The position numbers and the translations under genes were made by a program. The notes under the pieces were generated by a model that saw only the letters and a program-made list of their open reading frames with translations, searched no databases and was not told the DNA's origin. DNA of 64,000 bases from JAKZVK01 sp965261065 (GTDB taxonomy: Bacteria; Acidobacteriota; Terriglobia; Bryobacterales; UBA6623): assembly GCA_965261065.1 (NCBI GenBank), contig OZ253444.1, positions 5,208,001 through 5,272,000 of the forward strand, given 5' to 3'. This document shows, piece after piece, positions 28,876-39,300 of the stretch (within the stretch, counting starts at the first letter, position 1; the number at the start of each line of letters is the position of its first letter).

Positions 28876-30882
28876 ATGGTGAACGGACCGTTCCATCCCA
28901 AGCAGGTGAAAGGGGCGCTGCTGTTGGCGGGCGCGCTGCTGGGGTTGGGCGCTCTGTCGGCGGTGACGTTGGTCTATCGCGAGACGTCGCGGGCGATTGC
29001 CGAGGCCGAACGCGAGGTCGTTTCGGATTCGGAGATCGCGTTTTCAAAGGTCACGCGGCGGCTGGGGCGTGTGCCGGATCCGAGCGAGGGTGGGGTGCCT
29101 GCGGGGGTGTCCGGTGCGCCTTTCGAGTGGATCCGGTCGCCGGCGGTTTATTCGGATGCGGTGGCTTTCGAGGGACGGTTCTACCTGGCTGGCCCGTCGG
29201 GCATGTCGGTCTACAGTGATCGCCGCCTGCTCGCAAGTTACCGCGTGGGTCAGGAGCTTCCGGCCGCGCCGGTGGTGCAACTCGCCTCGGGCTTGTTGAG
29301 TGACGCGGCGGGCCCCGTGCTCTATGCGGCCACGGCGGGGGAAGGTCTGCTGGTAGTTCAAGGTGGCCGAGAGTCAGCGGGATTCGAGCAGGTGCGCGCG
29401 GACGAGGCGGCGTATCGCGATCTGACCGCGGTGCTGCCGCTACGCACCGGGCGTGTCCTGTTGGGGACCGAGCAGCGGGGCTTGTTGCTCTACGACGGCA
29501 AGCGCCTGTCTCCGTTCCACAAGGAAGTCAGCGATCAGTACGTGACGGCGCTAGCGGGTGACGAGGCGAGCCTGTGGATCGGGACGCTCGGTGAGGGCGT
29601 TCTGCATTGGAGTGGAGGGAGCCTTAATACGTTCGGCGAGGCGGAAGGGCTGCCGGACCGCCAAGTGCTTTCGCTGGCGGTCGAAGGCGAGACGGTCTAC
29701 GTGGGTACGCCGCTGGGCGTAGCCGAGTTTCGCAACGGACGCTATTACCGCACCCTTGCGGACGGCTTCTTTGCCAAGGCGTTGCTGGTTGCCGGTGGCA
29801 CGCTGCGAGTCGGCACGCTGGATGAGGGGATTGTCGAGGTTCCTCTTGCGACGGCGCGAGGCAGGGGAGCACGTCCGCGGCAGGTTGCGGGCGGGTCGCC
29901 GCTCGAGAACGTCGAAAGGCTCCTCGACGTGGGTGAGAGCTACGCGGTGGCTCGGGACGGGCTGTATGTCCGCGAAAAGGGGGGAGGCGGTTGGCATGCG
30001 GCGTTCGACCGTGAAGAGGCGCCGCTGAGCGACGGTAACATCTCGGCGCTCAACTTCGATTCGAAAGGGCGGCTGTGGGTCGGGTACTTCGACCGCGGGC
30101 TCGATATCGTTGATCTCGCAGCCAACCAGACGACGCACGTCGAGAACCAGTTTGTATTTTGCGTCAACCGCATCGCCCATGACGCACAGCGCCGCTTGAC
30201 GGCGGTAGCCACGGCCAATGGGCTCGTCACGTTCGACGATGCCGGGCGGCAGCAGCAAGTGCTGCGCCGGGAAGACGGGTTGCTCTCGAACCACGTGACC
30301 GATGTTGCGCTCGGCAAGGGTTCGATGACGCTGGCCACACCGGCCGGCTTGACGTTTCTGGGCAAGGGCGGCGCGCGCAGCCTGTATGCATTTCACGGTT
30401 TGGTGAACAATCACGTCTACGCGCTCGGCTTGAGCGGGGAAAGGGTGCTTGCCGGAACGTTGGGTGGGTTGTCGATCGTCGAAAGCGAGGTCGTGCGAGA
30501 GAGTTACACGACGGCGAACTCTGCGCTGGGTCACAACTGGATCACGGCGATCGTTCCCGATGGGCAGGAGTGGTTGGTGGGCACCTACGGGGCGGGCGTG
30601 TTGAGGCTCGACTCGTCGGGTGAGTGGCACGAGCTGCCGGACGCGACGGCTGCGTTCGAGGTCAACCCCAACGCGATGCTTGCTTCGGACACGCGGGTCT
30701 ATGCCGGCACGCTCGACCGCGGGCTGTACGTTTACGACCGAGCAATAGACCGATGGACGGCGGTCGTGGAAGGGTTGCCGTCGACGAATGTGACGGCGTT
30801 GGCCCTCGACGACGGCTACCTCTATATAGGTACGGACAACGGGTTGGTGCGTGTCAGCGAGGAGCGCTTGACGTCGCCATGA
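28876..30882 (+). CDS. Exported or membrane-anchored beta-propeller protein (Reg_prop-like)
   Basis: A 668-residue protein. One N-terminal membrane segment (VKGALLLAGALLGLGALSAV) is followed by a short coiled linker (RETSRAIAEAEREVV). The remainder is made of repeats such as SLWIGTLGEGVLHW, TVYVGTPLGVAEF, RLWVGYFDRGLDIVD and LYIGTDNGLVRVS, like the propeller blades of two-component sensors. No kinase or DNA-binding domain is attached, so it is probably a periplasmic ligand or protein-binding module. First gene of the six-gene unit; its TGA overlaps the next ATG as ATGA. Start ATG 28876 has only a weak purine tract. Confidence 0.75.
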   Translation: MVNGPFHPKQVKGALLLAGALLGLGALSAVTLVYRETSRAIAEAEREVVSDSEIAFSKVTRRLGRVPDPSEGGVPAGVSGAPFEWIRSPAVYSDAVAFEGRFYLAGPSGMSVYSDRRLLASYRVGQELPAAPVVQLASGLLSDAAGPVLYAATAGEGLLVVQGGRESAGFEQVRADEAAYRDLTAVLPLRTGRVLLGTEQRGLLLYDGKRLSPFHKEVSDQYVTALAGDEASLWIGTLGEGVLHWSGGSLNTFGEAEGLPDRQVLSLAVEGETVYVGTPLGVAEFRNGRYYRTLADGFFAKALLVAGGTLRVGTLDEGIVEVPLATARGRGARPRQVAGGSPLENVERLLDVGESYAVARDGLYVREKGGGGWHAAFDREEAPLSDGNISALNFDSKGRLWVGYFDRGLDIVDLAANQTTHVENQFVFCVNRIAHDAQRRLTAVATANGLVTFDDAGRQQQVLRREDGLLSNHVTDVALGKGSMTLATPAGLTFLGKGGARSLYAFHGLVNNHVYALGLSGERVLAGTLGGLSIVESEVVRESYTTANSALGHNWITAIVPDGQEWLVGTYGAGVLRLDSSGEWHELPDATAAFEVNPNAMLASDTRVYAGTLDRGLYVYDRAIDRWTAVVEGLPSTNVTALALDDGYLYIGTDNGLVRVSEERLTSP

Positions 30883-33341
30883 ACTCGCCGAATGCCATGA
30901 GACAGACGAGCGCGCCCGTCTTGTTCCCTATCCTGTTCGTCGCATTGCTCTCGGTGCTCACGCCGGGTCCTGCCATGGGTGACGTGGGGGTGTTGATCCC
31001 CTCCAACAACCCGCAGCCGGACCCCAGAATCCTCTCGCTCGAAGAGATGGACGTCGAGGTACGCATCGACAACGGCGTGGCCCGGGTGTCGATCCGTCAG
31101 ATCTTCACGAGTCACTCGAGTTCGGTGCTCGAGGGCAACTGGGTGTTCGCCTTGCCGGACCGCGCTACGGTTTCGGACTTCGTCGTGTGGGACGGGGTGA
31201 CGCGCATTCCGGGCGTTATTCTCGAGCGCCGGCGCGCCAGCGAGGTCTACGAAAGTTTGAAGTGGCAGGCCATCGACCCCGGGCTGCTGCAGATGGGCGA
31301 GTACGGGGCTGACGAAGCGCGGCGGACGGCGGTCTTCAGCGCCAAGGTAGTACCGATTCCGGCGTATGGGTTCAAGCGCGTCGAGCTGGAATATCACCAG
31401 CGGATTCCCGTCGAGAACCTGCGGTCGTATTTCGCACTGCCACTGCGGCCCGACGCCTATCAGGCGCAGACGGCGGCGCGCCTCAAAGTCGAGGTCGATC
31501 TGCAATCAAAGCACGCGATCGAGGATTTCGAGGCCGTCGCCGGGGCGTATTCGCTGGCCGTGACTGAGCGGACGCCGCATCGCATCCAGGCGCGGTTCGA
31601 AGGGACGAACGTCGTCTTCAAGGAGGACTTCGCGTTCGAGTATCGGTTGAGCGCGGCACTAGGAGACGCTCTCGAGGTGCTCACGTATCGCAATCCCGAG
31701 GTGACAACGCCGAGCCCTGACACGGTGTCCCCGGAGCGGGCGGCGGTGGAACCGGGATTCTTCGCGGCCTCGGCGCTGCTGGCGCCGCCGGTGGCGGAGG
31801 GGGGAGTGGTGGGCTCGCCGACCCCGGGAGAGAGCCCGTCAGAGGACCTAGTGCCACCGCGAACCGTGGTCGTGTTGTTTGACAATTCGCTATCGATGCA
31901 ATGGGAGAAGCTCGATCGCAGCTACCTCGCCCTGGAAACCCTGCTGCAGCGGCTCCGGCCCAACGATCGGTTCAACCTGGTCCTGTTCAACACAGAGGTC
32001 TCGTTGTTTGCCGAGACGCCCCAGGCCGCGGGGCCGGAGAACGTCCAGCGGGCGCTTGACTTTGTCCGCGCGGCGCCGATTCGCGGCGGGACGGGGCTTG
32101 AGGCGGCGCTCGAGACGGCGCTGGCGCAGCCTTGGGGTGAGGGTGCGGGAGCGGCGGCGGGCGAGGGCTACGTCGTGTTACTCACCGATGGCGGTGCGAC
32201 GCGGGGCACGATTCACAATGGCCGGCTTGCGGAGTGGTTCGCTGAACGGTGGCAGGCGATCGCGCGGGAACGGCGTCCGCGAACGTTTGTCTTTGCGGTG
32301 GGCGACGACGCCAACCTGCCGCTGCTGCGTATGCTGGCGCGCCAGGACGGCGACCTCGAATGGGTGCGCTCGACCGAGCCGATCGACTTCAAGCTCGAGA
32401 CGTTTCTCTCGAAGATCGGCCGGCGGCCGGTGGGTGACCTGAAGTTTTCGGTCACGCCGGAGGACGTCTTCGACCTTGTCTACCCGTTGGAGGAGACGAC
32501 GTACTCGGGCTCGGTGGCGTCGTGGGTGGGTACGTACACTGCGCCGCGAACCGAGGCCACGTTTGGCGTCAGCGGCGTGCGCGCGGGAGAGGCGTTCGAA
32601 CTGCAAGCCAAGCTGGCCTTGCCCGAGTCAAACCTCGACCATCCTCACCTGCCACGAACGTGGGCGCGGGCGCGCGTGGATGCGTTGCTCGAGAAGATCG
32701 AGCGCGAGGGAGAGGACCGCGCCACGATCGACGAGATCATCCGGCTGGCAAAGAAGTACAAATTCGTGACGCCGTACACGTCGTTTCTGGCGGCACCGCG
32801 CTCGCTGCTGCGGCCGCGCGTCATCCGTCCGGGCGACCCTGTGCTGCGGGTGCGTACGGATGAGTCGATTGTCTCGGTGACGGCGCTGTTCCCGTTTGGG
32901 TTGATCAAGAAGCTGAAGTACCTCGGGGAAGAGGACATCTGGCAGACGCGCTTTCTCGCTCCCAAAGACACGCCGGACGGGCAGCACCACGTGCGGTTGG
33001 TCTTGCGAGACCGCGAGAGGAGGGTGTATCGCGAGTCGAAGAGTTTTCTGATTGCGTCGAAGCCGCCGGTCGTGCGGGTGCGGCTCGACAAGAAACACTA
33101 CCGCCGGGGCGAGACGGTGGACCTCAAGGTGAGCGCGTCGCAAAGCACGCGGACGTTGACGGCGAGGATGTACGGCGTGCCGCCGGTGAACCTGCGGTGG
33201 AATTCCGAGGCCGGGTACAACACCGGGCGGCTTGTAATTCCAGGGCATCTGGCGGCGGGGGTGTATTCGCTGAAGTTCACGGCGGAGGACTTTGCGCACA
33301 ACATCGGTACCGAGGAGGTTTCGATTGAAGTCGCGCCGTGA
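30879..33341 (+). CDS. VIT- and VWA-domain exported protein
   Basis: An 820-residue protein. A signal peptide ends near PAMGD (residues 1-35). A VIT (vault/inter-alpha-trypsin) domain covers about residues 45-175, with DVEVRIDNGVARVSIRQIF and LEGNWVFALPDRATVSDF. A VWA domain starts near residue 325 with the MIDAS motif DNSLSMQW (Asp335), then VLLTDGGATRGT and RTFVFAVGDDANLPLL. The tail (about 700-820) is two beta-rich units ending in LKFTAEDFAHNIGTEEVSI. Such proteins bind metal-dependent protein partners. The start at 30879 (not the longer frame from 30624) overlaps the upstream stop as ATGA. The VWA acidic residues are all present, so metal binding is expected. Confidence 0.88.
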   Translation: MNSPNAMRQTSAPVLFPILFVALLSVLTPGPAMGDVGVLIPSNNPQPDPRILSLEEMDVEVRIDNGVARVSIRQIFTSHSSSVLEGNWVFALPDRATVSDFVVWDGVTRIPGVILERRRASEVYESLKWQAIDPGLLQMGEYGADEARRTAVFSAKVVPIPAYGFKRVELEYHQRIPVENLRSYFALPLRPDAYQAQTAARLKVEVDLQSKHAIEDFEAVAGAYSLAVTERTPHRIQARFEGTNVVFKEDFAFEYRLSAALGDALEVLTYRNPEVTTPSPDTVSPERAAVEPGFFAASALLAPPVAEGGVVGSPTPGESPSEDLVPPRTVVVLFDNSLSMQWEKLDRSYLALETLLQRLRPNDRFNLVLFNTEVSLFAETPQAAGPENVQRALDFVRAAPIRGGTGLEAALETALAQPWGEGAGAAAGEGYVVLLTDGGATRGTIHNGRLAEWFAERWQAIARERRPRTFVFAVGDDANLPLLRMLARQDGDLEWVRSTEPIDFKLETFLSKIGRRPVGDLKFSVTPEDVFDLVYPLEETTYSGSVASWVGTYTAPRTEATFGVSGVRAGEAFELQAKLALPESNLDHPHLPRTWARARVDALLEKIEREGEDRATIDEIIRLAKKYKFVTPYTSFLAAPRSLLRPRVIRPGDPVLRVRTDESIVSVTALFPFGLIKKLKYLGEEDIWQTRFLAPKDTPDGQHHVRLVLRDRERRVYRESKSFLIASKPPVVRVRLDKKHYRRGETVDLKVSASQSTRTLTARMYGVPPVNLRWNSEAGYNTGRLVIPGHLAAGVYSLKFTAEDFAHNIGTEEVSIEVAP
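33312..33318 (+). promoter_or_regulatory. Ribosome binding site for the TTG start of the giant TPR gene
   Basis: GAGGAGG lies six bases before TTG 33325, inside the end of the VIT-VWA gene. It decides the start in place of the ATG at 33292, which would add eleven residues in front of the positively charged signal sequence. Confidence 0.65.
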
Positions 33342-36300
33342 GCAAGAGACTCTTTCTCGGCGGCTGACGCGCGCGGCTGGGCCGGCGGTTGTGATGGTGT
33401 GCCTGGCGGTGTTTGCCGCACAGGCGCAGTTGCCGGAATGGGTGCGGTTTGTCGAGAGCAACAGCCCGTTGCGCGATGTTTTCTTTCAGACGGTTGTGCT
33501 GCCCTCGGGGCCCATTGCCGTTGAGCGCCCGCCCAATCAGACGCATGCTGCCCTGACGTTGTTGTTGCAGGGCGGGACGGAAGACGCCGGCCTGTATAGG
33601 TTGCGGGCGCGAGAGTCCGAGCGGCGGCTCGACTTCGTTGCGGCCGAGAAGGATTGGAAGGAGCACGCATCGCTTGCCGCCGACCCGGTGGGTGGGCAGC
33701 TCGCGCTGGCCGACTTCTACCACCGGCGGCTCCGCCCGCAAGAAGAGATCGACGCGTTGTTGAAGGTAGGTAGCTCCGCCTCAACAGCCGCCGAGATGTT
33801 GCATCCGGTCAGCGAGCATCGTTCGTGGAAGGCATACAACCGCATCTTCGCTTTGGTGGAGGCGCACGCGCTACGCGGCGACGCCGTCACCGGTTACCAT
33901 CGCGCGCGGGTCGAGCGCTTTGCCGGGGAAGCGGCAGTGCATCGGGATCTATTCGATCACCTTGTGAAGCGGGAGGATTTCGAGGCGGCCCAAGAGGCGG
34001 TTGACGGGTACACAAGGGCCTTCCCTGGCGACAAGACGTTCCCTGTCCAGGCCGAGGCGGCGGTGGCGCGTCGGAAGGGTTCCGATGAGGCCGCTCTGGC
34101 AACGTACGAGCGGAGCTTCGCGCCGTTGTGGCCGGAAACCTTGATTGAGGAGTACTTCTCGCTGCTCCAGGAAGCCGGGCGCCTGCGGCGGGATCTCGAC
34201 GGTATGCGCGCGCGGGTCAGCAACGACCCTGACGATCTCCGGTCCGCGGCGTGGATCTTCCACTACTACCGGCGACAGGGCAACCCGGCGGTCTCGCAGG
34301 TGTCTCTAAGCGAGTTTCGGCGTAGCAAGGAGACCAGAGGCGCCGCGTGGACCTCGGACGAATCGCGGACCTTGGCGGAACTCTTCCTCAGGGTCAGCAA
34401 CTACAACGAAGCGGCGCGCTACTTCCATGCGCTCTACAGCCTGGCTGGCGCGACGGATCAGGAACGAGAGCTTGCGCTCGCGGGGCTGATCAACGTGCTG
34501 TTGTCGGCACCGGAGCAGCCTATTCAGTTCGGCTCAGGCGACCTGTCACTCTACCGCGACATCGCCACGATGGACGACCATCCCGGCTTCTTGAACGGCA
34601 TCCTGTCACTCCTGTTCAACTCCGAGAGCCCGCGCGGCCGTTTCGCCTCACAAGAGCGTACGGCGGTGGCGTACTTCCACCGGGCGCGGGCGGCGGAGTT
34701 GCTTGCGCGGTTCGACCAGCGGTTCGCGGGTTCGGCGCGGCGTTCATACCTGCACGTCAGGCTGATTGAGGCGTACGCGACGTATGGCGACAACGGCGGC
34801 GTGATTGGTGGCACCCAGCAGTTCCTGTCGCAGTTCCCCGACTCCGCGCATCGCAGCCGAGTGGCTCTGCTGATGGCCGAGGCGTACGCGCGGACCGAAC
34901 AAGTGGAGCTGGAATTCCAAACGTATGCCGCTTTGTTGAACGAGCTGGCGGCGAAGGCGGATAGGGTGCCTTTGGGTGCCACCAGCCAAACGAGCCGGAA
35001 TCCGTCTGCATACCGCTCTGCCTATCAGGCAATTCCGGCGGCGCGATCGCCCGAGTACGCGCGCGTGCTCGACCGTTACATCGCGCGGCTAGTGTCGATG
35101 AAGCGAATCATCGAAGCGGTCGAGCTTTACGCGGGCGAGATCGCGCGCAATCCGAACGACCCTGGGCTCTACGCGCGTTTAGCGGCATTTCTTGAGCAGA
35201 ACAACCTCGCGGAAAGAGTCGACCAGGTTTATCGTCAAGCGATCGCACGCTTTCAGGATCCGTCGTGGCACCACAAGCTCGCCAGGTGGTACGTGCGTAC
35301 GAAACGGCAGGCCGAGTGGGAACAGCTATCGCGCCAAGTGATCGCCACGTTCTCGGGCACTGACCTCGAGGAGTACTTCCAGGGAGTCGTCGGTGGCGGG
35401 ACAGCCGCCGTGCACGTCCGGCTCAATCGCTATGCTCTTGAACGCTTCCCGCACAACCTGACGTTTGTGCGGAACCTGTTGCGCGCTTATCAGAGACGTG
35501 AGACGCGCGATCGGGTCGCGTGGGACCGGCTCTTGCGGCAGTACTGGTTCTATGCCGACGATCTGCGGTCGCGTTTCTTGGAGCACTTGAACCGGACGGG
35601 CCGGCTGCTGCCGGAGTTGTACGCTCTGCGCACGTCGGCCGATGCGGCACGCGAGGGACGCTGGAATCGGCTAGTGCGCCAGAACCCGGCCGCGGCGCAG
35701 TTCTTGGCGGAGGCGGAGTTGTGGCGCTGCCACTACGAAGAGGCCGGGCCGCTGATGTTTGCGTTGGCGGGCAACCTGCCGGGCGATGCGGCGCGGGCCA
35801 AGCGAACGGCTTCGCTCCATCGCTCGCTGGCTTACGAAAACCCCGTCGATACCGAAGCGGCGGCCGCATTGATCGAGGGCCGCCACCGCTACGATCCGCG
35901 TGACCGCGACCTGCTCGCGCTCACCGGCGACACGTTCGCTGACCGCGAACTGTTCGAGCGGGCCAGGCCGTTCTGGGAGCGTATGGCGGTCGTCGAGCCG
36001 GGCAGGCCCGAGGGCTATCTCGAAGCCGCGACCGTTTTCTGGGACTACTACCTCTTCGACGACGCCTTGCGTCTCATGAGCGACGGACGCAGCGCGCTCG
36101 GCAACGAGGCGCTCTATGCCTACGAGGCGGGCGCTGTTTACGAAAACCGGCGGGACTACGACGCGGCCATCGGCGAGTACTGGAAGGGCGCCCTGGGCGG
36201 TAACGGCTATTCGCCCGCGCGGCGGCGGTTGATTCAACTCGCGAGCCGCCCAGCGCATCGTGAGCGCATCGACGACCTGACGCGCCAACGAGTTGCTGAT

Positions 36301-39300
36301 GCGGACCCCGACCCGGATGCCGTTTCGTTGCGGGTGGACGTACTCACCACGCAGAAGCGCGACGATGACATCGACCAGTTGCTTCTTCGACTGACCGGCG
36401 GTACGTCGTCTTTCGATTTACTGGAGCGGCTGCGCAGCATCGCCGCCTCGCGGCGTAATGATGAGGTTGGTCTCAAGGTCATCGAGCGGCAGATCGAGTT
36501 GACGTCGGACCCGATCGATCGCACGCGGCTGCGGCTGTCGTTGATGCATCAACTCGAAGACGCCAAGCGCGTCGAGCCCGCGCGGCGTCTGGCGGAAGCG
36601 CTCTACCGTGAGCAGCCTCGGATCCTGGGCGTCGTGCGCGGTGCGGTCGACTTTCATTGGCGTCAGAAGAGCTACGAGCGGGCGCTGGCGTTGCTCGATC
36701 AAAGTGCCGGGGCGGCGTATCCGCGGCTGGCGGAGCAGTTTCGGTTTGAGTTGGCGCAGAAGGCGACCGAGGCCGGCTGGTACGCTCGGGCCAGAGGTGC
36801 GTTGGAGACCTTGCTTACGGCGAAGCCGTACGAGCCGCGCTACGTCGCCGCCATGGCCGACACGTACGCCCGCGAAGGGAACTACGAGGCTGTGCGGGAG
36901 TTCTATGAGCGGAAGATCAGCGAGCTTCGCGAGGCCTCAATGCCCCGCGCGCAACGGGACCGTCAGATTGCTTCGCTGCGGCGCGGGCTGATTCCAGCGC
37001 TGACGAAGTTGAATGACGCGTCCGCCACCGTCGACCAGTACATCGAGATCATCAACCGCTTCCCCAGCGACGCGGATCTGGTCAAGGAGGCTTGCTTCTA
37101 CGCCGACCGGCATGATCGCCGAGACCAGCTCACCAACTACTACGTCAAGACCACCCGTGAGTCATCCCGTGACTTCCGCTATCACCGCGTGCTGGCGTGG
37201 GTCTACACCCACTTCGAAAACCTGTCGGCGGCGATTGAGACCTACGGACGCGCGATCGAAGTGCGGCCGGACAGCACCGAGTCGCTCGAAGCCCATGCGT
37301 TGCTGGAGGTGCGGCTGTTGCGTTTCGACGATGCCCTGACGACGTATCAACAGTTGTACGGCCTGGCGTACGAAGACCCGCGCTGGATGGAGAAGATCGC
37401 CGAGGTGTATGCGCGTCAGGGGCGCCGGGCCGAAGCGGTCGAGGCGGCAAGAAAGGCGCTGATCGAGGGGCGTCCTCCTCGCCCCGAGCACTACTTTGCC
37501 GCGGCGCGGAAGCTCGAGACCTGGAATTACCTGGAGGAGGCGCGCGACGCGGCGGAGCAGGGCATCGACCTGGCGGGGAACCGGGTGTTCGCCGGCTCGT
37601 ATGCCTCGGGCTTACGGCTCTACGTTTCGTTGATGACGCGGCTGCGCGAGTACGGACGGGCGATTGACAACATCGAGAGGGCGTGGGCCGGCGCCAGGCC
37701 CGAACTTCGGCGCGGGTTGTTTCCGACGGCCCTGCAGGCGATGGCGCCCGTTGTGCAGCGCGACTATACGCCCGAGGAGAAGAGCGCTTTTGTTAGTTTT
37801 CTCGAAAGCTGGAAGACGAGGGTACGACCCGGTACGAGGCGCTCATTGTTGAGTATTGTGCAACAGGCCGGTCTCGTGGAACTAGAGGTGAAGTGGCGTC
37901 ATGAATTCATGTTCGCCTCCCCGGCCGCCTCACAGAGCACAAGACACCGTAGGCGTCTGATCGAACTGCAACGGCAACGTTTGCGCTACGGCGAATTGGG
38001 CCAACAGCTCGAGACTTTCTGGAGCGTCTATCCGGCGGAACCAGACAAGGATTCGATTCTCCGCGAGGCGGCGGAGGCATACCGTGACGCGGGCGACGAG
38101 GACTCTGAGTTTCGTGTCTTGGACTCGATGCAGAGTCGCTCGACACTATCAGGCGCCTGGCGGGAGCGGTACTTCGAGATGCTGCTCACGCGGCGGCCGG
38201 ACTGGCTGGTCGCCTTGGCACAGAATGATGGTGCAGCGAACTACGCGGTCGCGCGCGGGGGAGTCGAGTTGGCGTTGCGCGCGGTCGAGTCGCGGGGACG
38301 CAAGCTGCCGCCGGTCTGGACCCGCGCATACAAGGGGTTGGTCGGGCTGCACTACGGCCACTGGGCTCCCGAGGTGGACGGGGCCTTCCGCGCCGCGCTT
38401 GGCGGCGGAACCATCGGGGAACGTGTCGGCAAGCCAATCGACCGCGACCAAAACCTCGCCGGCGACCTGTGGTTTTATTACGGCTCCCGTTACGGCGAGT
38501 ATCTCGCGAACGCCGGTCAGCAGACGGCCGAAGACTATCTGCCGGCGGCGGTCGAGACGGCGCCTGGCCGGGCGTCGGCGTATTCCGGCTTGGCGGAATA
38601 TTACCGCCACAGCGGGGAAGCGGAACCGGCCTTGCGGGAGTTTCGCCATGCGCTGCAATTGGATACTAACAACGCACTTGCTCATAGCCGCATAGCTCGC
38701 ATCCTGGCAAAGACGGGCCGCCTGGATGAGGCGGTCGGGGAATGGCGCAAAGCTCTCGGAGCCTATCGCGAGCAGGTTGACAAGCGGCAGGTGTCGCCGG
38801 AGTTCTGGGAGTCCGTGCCCGCGATGATTCGGGAGATCAGCGATCTCAGCGCGCGCCAACGACTCGGTGAGGCGATCCACGAACTGCTGGACCTCTATGT
38901 CAGCCACAACGGCGGCTACCAGGTCGGTCTTCTCGCGAAGGCTGTCGTGCAGACCGCCGCGGACCCGTCGGCCGAGATGGCCAGGATTCTGGACCTTGCC
39001 GACAAAGCGAACAACCCGTTGAGCTACCTCTCTGCCATCGACGCTCAGACTTGGGTGCCGGAGGCGCACCGCGAGGCGGTCTTGGAGCGAGCGATTGAAG
39101 TGACACGGCGGCAGATGGCCCAAGCGCGAGGGCAGGGCCGTTTCTATGCACAGCAGGCCTACGATCAATGGCAAACTCGCTCGATCGAGTATCTACTGGA
39201 GACAAAACAGGCTTTGAAAGCGCAGGCTGCTATCGACAATGCGTCGGACACCCTGAAGACATCATTGGAGCGTGAGCAAGTGGTGCTGGCGATCCGGGTT

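Noticed and set aside
38149..39174. A 341-codon minus-strand frame inside the giant TPR gene
   Set aside because: No domain; the opposite strand has continuous TPR-like repeats.
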